Shown here: positions 8,948 to 16,698 of the stretch, one piece after another
Layout: each line of letters opens with the position of its first letter
Numbering within the stretch: the first letter of the stretch is position 1
Assembly (NCBI GenBank): GCA_965250275.1
Contig: OZ252297.1
Location: 1,860,001 to 1,924,000 of the forward strand
Direction: 5' to 3'
Origin: G965250275 sp965250275
GTDB taxonomy: Bacteria > Pseudomonadota > Alphaproteobacteria > Rhodobacterales > Rhodobacteraceae
Length of the DNA stretch: 64,000 nt
Translations under genes and position numbers: made by a program
The notes under the pieces: model-generated
The model's input: the letters and a program-made list of their open reading frames with translations, nothing else
The model's database searches: none
What the model was told of the DNA's origin: nothing

Positions 8948-8989
8948 ATCTAAACAGTGTTCAGATTTGTTTCTAAACACTGTTTAGAT
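8948..8989. promoter_or_regulatory. Tandem palindromic operator between DUF4345 and tetR genes
   Basis: Two perfect 14-base inverted arms, ATCTAAACAGTGTT (8948-8961) and AACACTGTTTAGAT (8976-8989), are separated by 14 bases. Each arm is also part of a smaller near-palindrome of the form CTAAAC-N3-GTTTAG: 8950-8964 has one mismatch and 8973-8987 is perfect. Centres are 23 bases apart, about two helical turns. This is the arrangement expected for two TetR dimers and lies in the divergent intergenic region directly upstream of the TetR gene. Confidence 0.85.
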
Positions 8990-9015
8990 TGAGTCAATAA
9001 GTCTTCTGTGTTTCT

Positions 9016-9612
9016 ATGAAAATGATGCAACACAATTCAGAAACACGGGAAAGCTATCACCACGGGAGTCTTCCCGACGCGTTGGTTATGGAGGGTGCCA
9101 AGCTTCTGGCCGAGCGCGGAGTCGAAGGCTTTAGCCTGCGCCAGCTTGCGAGGCGAACGGGCGTCACTGTCGCGGCGCCATCTCATCACTTTGGCAATGC
9201 AAAGGGCTTGCTTACCGCCATTGCTGCAGAAGGCTTCGATAGGCTCGCCGCGCGAATGAAAGAGGCAACAGTCTCTGCAATGGGCCCGGAGGAGGCAGTC
9301 ATTTCGATGTGCAGGGCATATCTGGAGATGCGGGTCACGGACACCGGGTACGCAATCGTGATGTTCCGGCTTGACCTGTTGGACGCTGCAGACGATCGCT
9401 TCAGGGCAAACGCGTTCCACGCCTTTGGCTTGCTGGAGGAGGCGCTGACAAAGGCATGTCCCGCGACAGTACAACCCTCCCAAATCTCGGTTGCGGCCAA
9501 AGCTCTTTGGGCAACGATGCATGGATTGGCCGCGTTGCCGATGATCGAGGATCGTGAAGTCAACGAGATACTCGAATTATCAGTTGCGGCACATATTGCA
9601 GCGCTGAAGTAG
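9016..9612 (+). CDS. TetR/AcrR-family transcriptional regulator
   Basis: DNA-binding repressor of 198 residues. The N-terminal helix-turn-helix domain is clear: ALVMEGAKLLAERGVEGFSL, then RQLARRTGVTVAAPSHHFGN and KGLLTAIAAEGF, matching the TetR domain. The variable C-terminal ligand domain carries a segment like the TetR_C family 33 type (GLLEEALTKACP and ALWATMHGLAALP), which I recall but cannot verify. Two ATGs (9016, and 9025 just after) are possible; no strong ribosome site is visible. It is divergent from the DUF4345 gene, with a two-site operator between them, indicating autoregulation. The ligand is unknown. Confidence 0.92.
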   Translation: MKMMQHNSETRESYHHGSLPDALVMEGAKLLAERGVEGFSLRQLARRTGVTVAAPSHHFGNAKGLLTAIAAEGFDRLAARMKEATVSAMGPEEAVISMCRAYLEMRVTDTGYAIVMFRLDLLDAADDRFRANAFHAFGLLEEALTKACPATVQPSQISVAAKALWATMHGLAALPMIEDREVNEILELSVAAHIAALK

Positions 9613-9820
9613 AGGTGGGCTGCTGTTAGACCGGGCTTCCCCGGCGCCGAAGCGACATGAGAGTTGAAAGGGAAAAAAGGCCACCCGCGACACAGCTGCG
9701 AGCTTGATGGAAACGAACGTCCGCCACGCGATCAACGGCACCCCTCAAACTCTGCCATTTTGAGGTTTGGTCACGATGGTCTAACTTGCCCGGGATCCAT
9801 TTGACCAAGAGGGCAACAGA

Positions 9821-10633
9821 ATGTCCGATCCCTATTCTGATCTCGGGGCCCAAAATGAAGCACTGCAGGAACGTATCGCGGGGGCAATGGAGGCGCGCTG
9901 CTTGGAACCGGCACAGGTCGCAATCCGAAAAGCCTATATGAATGACATCAGCGTTACCGAAGGCGCCCGCGCGCTGGAGCTTGGCTCAGGCACAGGGCAC
10001 GTCACCAGAGATCTGTTGGACATTCCCGGCGTGGCATCAGCGCATGGAATTGAACCGTCCCCGATCATGGTCAACCGGGCGAGAGAGGTTTTTGGCGGCA
10101 TCGACCGGCTCAGCTTTGCAATCGGGGACGCCAAAAACACCGGTTTCGAAGATGGATCGTTTGATCTGGTCCTGATGCACACCTTGTTGTGTCACGTTCC
10201 GGGTCCAGAGGACGTTGTGAAGGAGGCCTTCCGCATTCTGAAACCCGGTGGCGTATTGGCGGTGTGCGACGGTGACTACAGCACGGCGACCGCGCAGATT
10301 GCAGACTTCGATCCGCTCGACCAGTTGATCAGGTTCATGATCAATCAAAACGTCACCAACCTTTGGATCATGCGGCAAATCTCAGGCATTTTGGCAGATA
10401 ACGGGTTCCAGATCGGAGCGCGAACGGGCCACGGATATGTCGCCGAAGAAGGGGCGAGTTACTTTCTGACAGTGATCGATCGGGGCGCTGATCGCATGGT
10501 TGAAGAGAAACTGTTATTCCCTGAGACGGCAGAGGCACTGAAAACCGAAGCACGTCGCCGGGTGTCTGTGGATACGTTCTTTGGGTTCATGTCCTACGTA
10601 AGCCAGATCGCGACGAAACCCCAGAACGCCTGA
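9821..10633 (+). CDS. Class I SAM-dependent methyltransferase
   Basis: Soluble methyltransferase of 270 residues with a Methyltransf_11/25-type Rossmann domain. Motif I is LELGSGTGHVTRDLL near residue 52, followed by the acidic E-P-S at the end of strand 2, the GDAKNTGFEDGSFDLVLMHT motif II/III region, and FRILKPGGVLAVCDGD. The substrate is not recognisable; relatives are often annotated as UbiE-like or generic. The 209-base gap before it contains only a weak hairpin (CCTCAAA at 9743 pairing with TTTGAGG at 9759). It lies in the accessory insertion between murD and ftsW. Confidence 0.88.
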   Translation: MSDPYSDLGAQNEALQERIAGAMEARCLEPAQVAIRKAYMNDISVTEGARALELGSGTGHVTRDLLDIPGVASAHGIEPSPIMVNRAREVFGGIDRLSFAIGDAKNTGFEDGSFDLVLMHTLLCHVPGPEDVVKEAFRILKPGGVLAVCDGDYSTATAQIADFDPLDQLIRFMINQNVTNLWIMRQISGILADNGFQIGARTGHGYVAEEGASYFLTVIDRGADRMVEEKLLFPETAEALKTEARRRVSVDTFFGFMSYVSQIATKPQNA

Positions 10634-10899
10634 CCCACGCCCAGAGCCGGTCAGCCACCACCCGCATCATCTGGCGCACGAGGACTCTTTCGGGCATGCA
10701 CTGCGCTGCGCTCATGCGCGGACATGGCCGCCCGTTGCGCTTAACGAAGCGCGCCAAAGCTGCTGCTGCAAAACAGGCTGCGGAAGAATCTGCGAATTTC
10801 AATTCTGCCGCTTTGGATAGTCGAACTCCGCAAATCCCTTGCATTGACACGTATCAAACGCAGCTCATGCTTGGGATCAAGGTCATAAGGACATGGGAT

Positions 10900-11469
10900 A
10901 TGCGTTGTTACGTGAAGTTTTCAGAAGGAGAGGGAGCATCCACCGCTCAACCGACGGAATTCACTTTTCCTAACGTTTGGGAGCGAGAGACGTATCCCGA
11001 ATTCTCTCGGCTTTTGATCGGGTCAAGGGAGCACGAAGTGCGCCTGATACTGGAGCAGTGCCAGTCTAAGAAGGGGCCTTTTGGTGTTCTCTACGTGTTA
11101 CTGGCCTCGCGTGTTGGCAATGAACCTGCAAGGTATCAAAGCCCTGAGCCAGTTGATTATGACGATCTTGAGTTGTTCCTGTACACCTTTCAGGAATACT
11201 TTGAACAGGACGGGCGACATACGATTTGGGTTTCTTCGCTTTCTGATGAAGGCCAATTCATTTTCGATCCACACAACTACATCTTTGCCTATGGCGATCT
11301 TGATCGGATTGCGGCCAGCCTGGGCGCTAAAGGGTACTCTGAAGGTCAAGTCAGAGTTCCTGCGCATCATGCCCATCACTACCATGCAGAATTTGATGAA
11401 ACAGAAGACGAGGTAATGAGTTATTGGTCGTGGCTCAAATCGCCCCTTGAGCCGTCAGATGATCCATGA
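10900..11469 (+). CDS. Protein of unknown function
   Basis: I do not recognise this 189-residue protein. It begins M-R-C-Y-V-K-F-S-E-G. The frame is open upstream to 10696, but that upstream part (Ala/Lys-rich) looks unlike a protein N terminus. An AAGG ribosome site lies nine bases before ATG 10900 and a TTGACA hexamer lies at 10844-10849. The protein is acidic and aromatic-rich, with no signal peptide or membrane helix. It contains a His cluster, RVPAHHAHHYHAEFDETEDE, near the C terminus. Its base composition is visibly richer in A and T than its neighbours, suggesting acquisition by transfer. The 266 bases before it hold no gene I can support. Confidence 0.6.
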   Translation: MRCYVKFSEGEGASTAQPTEFTFPNVWERETYPEFSRLLIGSREHEVRLILEQCQSKKGPFGVLYVLLASRVGNEPARYQSPEPVDYDDLELFLYTFQEYFEQDGRHTIWVSSLSDEGQFIFDPHNYIFAYGDLDRIAASLGAKGYSEGQVRVPAHHAHHYHAEFDETEDEVMSYWSWLKSPLEPSDDP

Positions 11470-11709
11470 CTTCGCGGCGAGATCAAAGCCAAGCGCTGTG
11501 CATCAGAACTGTAAAGTATAGCAGAGCCAACGATCTCGTGCCATTGGTCCGCCCAACGCAGCGGGCATTTTCACTTTCTGTGGTTGCACTTCGACGCTTC
11601 TGGTGTTCGACTTGGAGCAGAGGGGTGCAGGTGTCTTTCATTTCATCTTGTCGGCTCTCCCAACGAAAAACATCTTGGCATTCTCATTCCGAAACTTGGA
11701 GAAACTCAC

Positions 11710-12822
11710 ATGAGCACCACCGGCAAGCAGCTGTTCACGACGTTAGAAAGCGATGGAACGCTCACTGTTGCGATCGAAGACATGACCTTTCCCGATCCGA
11801 CAGGCAATCAGGTGCTCGTGAAAATGGAAGCGGCACCGATCAACCCGTCGGATCTCGCCATTCTTGCCGGCGCAGCGGACCTCGAAGGCGCCGATTATTC
11901 GCCAGGCAAATATGTTGCGACCATGCCCGAGCCGTTCAACACGGGGTCCAAGGCGCGCCATGGGCTAAAACTCCCCGCCGGCAATGAAGGCGCGGGCACT
12001 GTTGTCGCAACAGGTGACGGCGATATGGCCAAGGCCCTGATGGGACAGCGCGTCGCCTGTGTTCCGGGCAATGCCTACAGCCAGTATTGCATCGCCGAAG
12101 CCGCCATGTGCCTGCCATTGGGCGATTACTCGTCCGAGGACGGAGCGAGCGCCTTCGTCAATCCCATGACCGCGCTCGGGTTCGTTGAAACGGCGAAAGC
12201 GGATCAGCAAGAGTCGATGCTGCATACGGTTGGGGCATCAAATCTGGGCCAGATGCTGACCCGCATCTGCAACGAAGACGGCATTGGGCTCGTCAATATC
12301 GTGCGAAAAGAGGCCCAGGCGGACTTGCTGAAGCAGCTTGGCTCCACCCATGTCGTGAACTCGTCGGACGATGATTTCATGTCCCAACTCCGGTCCGCAA
12401 TCGATGACATCGACGCTTTCTATGGATTTGATCCGATCGGCGGCGGGCAAACGGTCGACAGTGTCTTCAAAGCCATGGAACAGGTCGCGGTTGGCAAGAT
12501 GACCGAGTATTCGCGTTACGGGTCCAATCAGCAAAAACGCATGTTCATTTACGGCCGGCTGGACTTTGGTCCGACGATCCTGACGCCGAGCTACGGCTTT
12601 GGCTGGACGCTGTCAGGCTGGCTTCTGTTCCCGTTCATCCAATCGGCCGGAATGGAAACTGTGGGGCGGATGCGGCGCCGTGTGCTCGAGAACCTGACCA
12701 CAACCTTCGCCAGCCACTACAAGAAACGGGTCGATCTCGAGGAGATGCTCACCAAGGAAGCCGTGACCGATTACCGGGCGATGAAAACGGGTGAGAAGTA
12801 TCTCGTCATGCCGTGGAAGTGA
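11710..12822 (+). CDS. MDR-family (zinc-type alcohol dehydrogenase-like) oxidoreductase
   Basis: Probable NAD(P)-dependent reductase of 370 residues in the medium-chain dehydrogenase/reductase superfamily. The GroES-like N domain contains INPSDLAILAG and the GNEGAGTVVATG segment. The cofactor domain contains TVGASNLGQML and GLVNIVRKEAQ. The structural zinc cysteine cluster of true alcohol dehydrogenases is absent, so it fits the quinone-oxidoreductase side of the family. Substrate unknown. ATG 11710 is preceded by GGAG with good spacing; the open frame upstream to 11584 is probably not translated. No neighbour suggests a pathway. Confidence 0.88.
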   Translation: MSTTGKQLFTTLESDGTLTVAIEDMTFPDPTGNQVLVKMEAAPINPSDLAILAGAADLEGADYSPGKYVATMPEPFNTGSKARHGLKLPAGNEGAGTVVATGDGDMAKALMGQRVACVPGNAYSQYCIAEAAMCLPLGDYSSEDGASAFVNPMTALGFVETAKADQQESMLHTVGASNLGQMLTRICNEDGIGLVNIVRKEAQADLLKQLGSTHVVNSSDDDFMSQLRSAIDDIDAFYGFDPIGGGQTVDSVFKAMEQVAVGKMTEYSRYGSNQQKRMFIYGRLDFGPTILTPSYGFGWTLSGWLLFPFIQSAGMETVGRMRRRVLENLTTTFASHYKKRVDLEEMLTKEAVTDYRAMKTGEKYLVMPWK

Positions 12823-12994
12823 GGCCCCGAGCCGAGTCTGAGCGAGGTTGACTGGGGGAACCGGCTGAGGGCGGGAAGGCCTTCAGCCAGTCCTTTCGAT
12901 CCCTTTGTCGCGAACGCCGGCAACGGGCTCCAAGCGTCCTTTAGCTGCAACCCATGCGAGTGTCCGCTATGCGGAAAAGCTGCCATTGGTATTG

Positions 12995-13807
12995 TTAGGC
13001 CTTTGCTACGAAAACGTGCCCTTGAATGCGGCCAGATATCGGGCCGACGCCAAAGGATTTAGCAATATCAGCCGCCGCCGCTTCAGTGATTTCATCTAGC
13101 AACCCTGCCGCACGTTCTTCCAACTCGTTCCTGAGCGGAGTTCCTTGGCAATAGGCCAACGCAGGAGCCATCGAGCTACTTGCACGGCTCCGTTCAGAAA
13201 TAGTGAATGTATCCACATGGCTGAATCCTGCTTCGCCAAGGTCGCTGACAATGGCGGTAATGTTTCCGTGCCCGTGAGGTGTTCTTGCCAAAAACACAGG
13301 CGGATCATCAGGAAAAAACCGTGACGCTGTCGCCGTTACGCTTTGAGCAAATTCATTCTGCTCTAACCGATCCCAGACGTTGAAAATAAAGCAACCATCT
13401 TCCTTCAAGACGCGTAGAGCCTCCCGATAGCCTGCAATCTTGTCAGGGAAAAACATCACACCAAACTGGCAACAAACGACGTCGAATGAATCCGCCTCAA
13501 AAGGTAGTTGCAGCGCGTCAGCTTGCTGCCACTCAATTTGATCTGAAGGCGGTTGCTGGTTCGCCGCTCTGTCCAACATCGGTTGGTTGAGATCAGTGAC
13601 AACATAGCGGGTGGATTCATCAAGTAATGGTGCCAGAGCGCGGGTGACGACACCGCTACCAGCAGCAGTTTCCAGAACATCCCTCGGGTTCGTATTTGCA
13701 ACCCTCTTCGCGATGTCGGCGGCATATGGTTCAAAAATCAGTGGAACGAGATATTCGTCGTAAACATCAGGGATCGACCCAGTGAAATTCTTGTCTTTGG
13801 ATGACAT
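12995..13807 (-). CDS. Class I SAM-dependent methyltransferase
   Basis: Methyltransferase of 270 residues from the ATG at 13807, which has a GGGGAG ribosome site. It opens with the DKNFTGSIPDVYDEYLVPL motif typical of a Methyltransf_11/25 subgroup. The SAM loop is VLETAAGSGVVTRALAP, the acidic strand-2 residue is in VTDLNQPML, and the next motifs are QQADALQLPFEADSFDVVCC, FFPDKIAGYREALRVLKEDG. It resembles many annotated as generic methyltransferases, with unknown substrate. It is different in sequence from the one at 9821. It lies downstream, on the same strand, of the LysR remnant and the beta-lactamase gene. Confidence 0.88.
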   Translation of the reverse strand: MSSKDKNFTGSIPDVYDEYLVPLIFEPYAADIAKRVANTNPRDVLETAAGSGVVTRALAPLLDESTRYVVTDLNQPMLDRAANQQPPSDQIEWQQADALQLPFEADSFDVVCCQFGVMFFPDKIAGYREALRVLKEDGCFIFNVWDRLEQNEFAQSVTATASRFFPDDPPVFLARTPHGHGNITAIVSDLGEAGFSHVDTFTISERSRASSSMAPALAYCQGTPLRNELEERAAGLLDEITEAAAADIAKSFGVGPISGRIQGHVFVAKA

Positions 13808-13899
13808 AACGAACGCTCCCCAACTAGGTCTTGAACCCAAAAGACAAATTCATAGCACAGTTTTGCGTTTTTGGTCACATTGGGCTCGCAGCGGTCGTT

Positions 13900-14178
13900 C
13901 TACGCGTAACGGGACGCTGTGCGGCACGGCGATTGACACGCCTCCATCGGGTCCGCTCCTGGGCTCGGCTTGACCGCAGAAGGTATCAAGTTCGAAAGGA
14001 CCTGGCGCGCGATGGGCAAAAAGTCTTCACCAGTCTTGGTCTGGCAAAGCGGGCGGCTCTCGCGATCAACAAGCATCCGCCCCAGATAGTCTTCAAGCGC
14101 GCAAACGCTTGCTGTGGCCTGATTACCGTGTTTCTGCGATTGGTGGATCGCACGGGCTTGAGCGTTTCGGCGACGCAC
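13900..14178 (-). pseudogene. Remnant of a LysR-family regulator (HTH end only)
   Basis: On the minus strand the segment CALEDYLGRMLVDRESRPL, followed by T-K-T-G-E-D-F-L-P-I-A-R-Q-V-L, matches the second half of a LysR helix-turn-helix domain and its linker (family pattern A-L-E-x-x-L-G, D-R, T-x-x-G, L). Upstream, the first helix is recognisable only in pieces in different frames, and the whole effector domain is missing, because the methyltransferase gene begins at 13807. It is therefore a frameshifted, truncated fragment. The rest of the 431-base gap between 13808 and 14238 shows nothing else. Confidence 0.5.
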
Positions 14179-14238
14179 AGAAAACCTCTCGATGGTCCAG
14201 GTGATTGTTTCCGCCGCCGCTGTTGCGACCGACCGATA

Positions 14239-15048
14239 TCAGTTCAGGGCGCCAGCAGTTGCAAAAAGAACATCCAACACGCGCTGCCGGGCAAGCGAAC
14301 CCGGACTCCCATTCGGGCGTTCACTAAACCGCAGCAGCTGAGCAAAGACGACGGTGCGGTCCTCTTTCTCAGCCCACCCCACATACCAACCGAAGGGTTG
14401 GTTCCTCAACCGCTTTCCGTCGTCGCCAAATGGAAATCCCGCGCCGGTTTTTCCAAAAACCGCCCAACCACCAAACGTTTCATCGACTTTCAAAAGCGCC
14501 TTTGTTTGCTCGACGGCACGAAGATCAACCGGCAGATTCCCCGTGATCATTCGGGTTATGAACTCGACCTGCTCAACGGGTGAGATTTGCAGCGATGAAC
14601 TGAGCCACGCATTCGTCAACCCATTCGACATGCCCTTTTCGCCGGATACATCGCGATTTCCATAGTCAAAGGCATCAACATACGCGGCGAACCGTTCTTG
14701 CCCGAGTTTTTGGGTGGCCAGCTGCGAGTACCAGACCACCGAGTCACGCATCCAGCTTTCGGGCGTTGTATCTTGTCGCCACTTAGGGATCCAATCGGCG
14801 TACCCCTCCTCAAAGCTCCATTCCGGTTCTTGCGGTGAGGTGAAGAGACCGCTGTCAAATCCCATAAGACCGATGGCAATCTTGAACGTCGATGCGGAAG
14901 ACATGCGTTCATCGCAGGTCCCTTCCTCAATCAGCGTCTCATTCGATCCAAGCTCCACAGCAAGCGTACAAACGACCTTCTGTTCTGCGGAGACTGCGAA
15001 CGGAAGCGCCATCACGACGGCTCCCACCAGCGCAATCAATCTATTCAT
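14239..15048 (-). CDS. Class D (OXA-type) beta-lactamase
   Basis: Exported serine beta-lactamase of 269 residues that would hydrolyse beta-lactams in the periplasm. A Sec signal peptide (about residues 1-21, ending A-V-S-A) starts at the ATG at 15048, preceded by AAGGGA. All class D motifs are present: S-T-F-K with the nucleophile Ser53 and Lys56, S-V-V at 103-105, Y-G-N at 129-131, a W-L-x-S-S-L-x-I segment from Trp148, and K-T-G at 200-202. Cys27 and Cys45 may form a disulfide. Length is normal for the class. It lies inside the peptidoglycan gene cluster, on the opposite strand to the mur/fts genes. Spectrum cannot be predicted from sequence alone. Confidence 0.93.
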   Translation of the reverse strand: MNRLIALVGAVVMALPFAVSAEQKVVCTLAVELGSNETLIEEGTCDERMSSASTFKIAIGLMGFDSGLFTSPQEPEWSFEEGYADWIPKWRQDTTPESWMRDSVVWYSQLATQKLGQERFAAYVDAFDYGNRDVSGEKGMSNGLTNAWLSSSLQISPVEQVEFITRMITGNLPVDLRAVEQTKALLKVDETFGGWAVFGKTGAGFPFGDDGKRLRNQPFGWYVGWAEKEDRTVVFAQLLRFSERPNGSPGSLARQRVLDVLFATAGALN

Positions 15049-15308
15049 AGCTTTTCCCTTACTGCCCGATTGCGGAGTACCTGCGAAATGCAACTAACGT
15101 CCATGTCACTTTTTGACTTTTTTCAGCGCCAAGGAATGGCTGCACGAGCTTTCAGAATCGGGTTCTGCAATCAGGACGAAATGAGGATCTGGCAACCATG
15201 AGCCGAAGCAGCCGTTTGCTGAACACGCAGCACCCACGAAAACGGTCTCGCACCTGCAGCGCTGGTCGCCAAGGGACCTGAAGTCCACGCCGCCTGACGA
15301 AAAACCTC

Positions 15309-16490
15309 TCAGCCTGCTTCCCGGATTGCGGTTCCAGCCGCATAGCCTGACGACCACGCCCATTGGAAGTTGTAGCCGCCCAGCCAGCCTGTCACGTCGA
15401 CCGCCTCCCCAATCGCGTAGAGTCCGGGAACGTCATGAGCGGCCATTGTGCGCGAGGACAGGGCTGCCGTGTCGATCCCGCCCAGCGTCACTTCCGCGGT
15501 CCGGTACCCTTCGGACCCGGCCGGGGTCAGCCGCCAGTCCCGCAATTGCCGGGTCAAACCGGTCAGGGCATCATCTGACTGATCGGCAAGCCGCCCGGAC
15601 AGCCCCAGTTGGTCCCCAAGCGCGTCAGCCAGCCGTGCCGGGATGTGGCGGGCCAGTTCGGTGCGCAGATCGTGCCCGCCGGCGCGTTGACGCTGAGTGC
15701 GCAAAGCCTCCAGCAGGTGGCCTCCGGGGTCGATATCGACCTGAATGCTCTCTCCTTCCCGCCAATAGGACGAGAGTTGGAGGACGGCCGGCCCCGACAG
15801 CCCGCGATGGGTGAAGAGAAGCGCTTCTTCGAAGCTGGTGCGGTTGTTCGACAGGCGCACCGGCACCGAAACCCCGGCGAGGGGCTTGAAGCGGCCATCG
15901 GGAAAGGTGAGCGGCACAAGGGCAGGCCGCGTTTCGGTGACCCGAAGTCCGAACTGTTGCGCGATATCATAGGCCAGACCGGTCGCGCCCATCTTGGGTA
16001 TCGATTTCCCGCCGGTCGCCAGAACAAGAGATCGGCACATCACTGTGTGGCGGGCACCGTCACGTTCCAACGTAACGGCAAAGCCGCTTTCGGTCTTTTG
16101 CAGGTCCTGCACCGATGTCGACAACCAGAGCTCTGCGCCTGCGCGCTGCATCTCGGTTTGCAGCATCGCGATGATCTCGCGCGCAGAGCCGTCGCAGAAC
16201 AGCTGCCCCAGCGTCTTTTCATGCCAGGCGATGCCGTGTCGGTCCACAAGTTCGATAAAATCCCACTGAGTGTAGCGTGCCAGTGCGGATTTGGCGAAAT
16301 GAGGGTTCTCCGACAGGAAGTTTTCGGGTGCGGTGTACAGGTTGGTGAAGTTGCAGCGCCCGCCGCCGGAAATCCGGATTTTTTCGCCTGGTTTGCGCGC
16401 ATGATCGATCACCAATGTGCGCGGACCGGCATGGATCGCACACATCATTCCGGCGGCGCCGGCACCCAGGATCACGGTATCGAATGGCAT
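15309..16490 (-). CDS. HI0933-family (YhiN-like) flavoprotein
   Basis: FAD-dependent protein of 393 residues, TIGR00275/HI0933 type. The dinucleotide-binding motif VILGAGAAGMMCAIHAG starts at residue 6, followed by KIRISGGGRCNFTNL, VLATGGKSIPKMGATGLAYD, and the C-terminal GLYAIGEAVDVTGWLGGYNF; these are family signatures. Its reaction is not established; members are generally annotated as NAD(P)/FAD-dependent oxidoreductases. It is on the minus strand between the beta-lactamase gene and ftsW, so it interrupts the dcw order. The 260 bases between it and the beta-lactamase start hold nothing I recognise. Confidence 0.93.
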   Translation of the reverse strand: MPFDTVILGAGAAGMMCAIHAGPRTLVIDHARKPGEKIRISGGGRCNFTNLYTAPENFLSENPHFAKSALARYTQWDFIELVDRHGIAWHEKTLGQLFCDGSAREIIAMLQTEMQRAGAELWLSTSVQDLQKTESGFAVTLERDGARHTVMCRSLVLATGGKSIPKMGATGLAYDIAQQFGLRVTETRPALVPLTFPDGRFKPLAGVSVPVRLSNNRTSFEEALLFTHRGLSGPAVLQLSSYWREGESIQVDIDPGGHLLEALRTQRQRAGGHDLRTELARHIPARLADALGDQLGLSGRLADQSDDALTGLTRQLRDWRLTPAGSEGYRTAEVTLGGIDTAALSSRTMAAHDVPGLYAIGEAVDVTGWLGGYNFQWAWSSGYAAGTAIREAG

Positions 16491-16698
16491 GGTGCCGCCT
16501 TAGCGGCTTGTAGCGCGCGAGACCAGCACCGGATTGAACGAAGGGTCCTGCCGGTGGCACCGTCACAGCGCGGTGCAGCCTGTGCGCAAAGATCGCCCTG
16601 CATCGCATCAAGAGGCTGGCCTGATTCTGCATTTCACGCTAGAGTCCGGGACAGATCCCGAACAACGGGACATTTGAGGCAGAATACGGCGGTTGCCA

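Noticed and set aside
10587..10850. A possible recombinase-like minus-strand segment upstream of the unknown gene
   Set aside because: The resemblance was only to basic Arg-rich text; no catalytic motif or family pattern could be supported.
15049..15308. Possible relic gene between the beta-lactamase and HI0933 gene
   Set aside because: All six frames are interrupted or lack family patterns; I could not name any homology.
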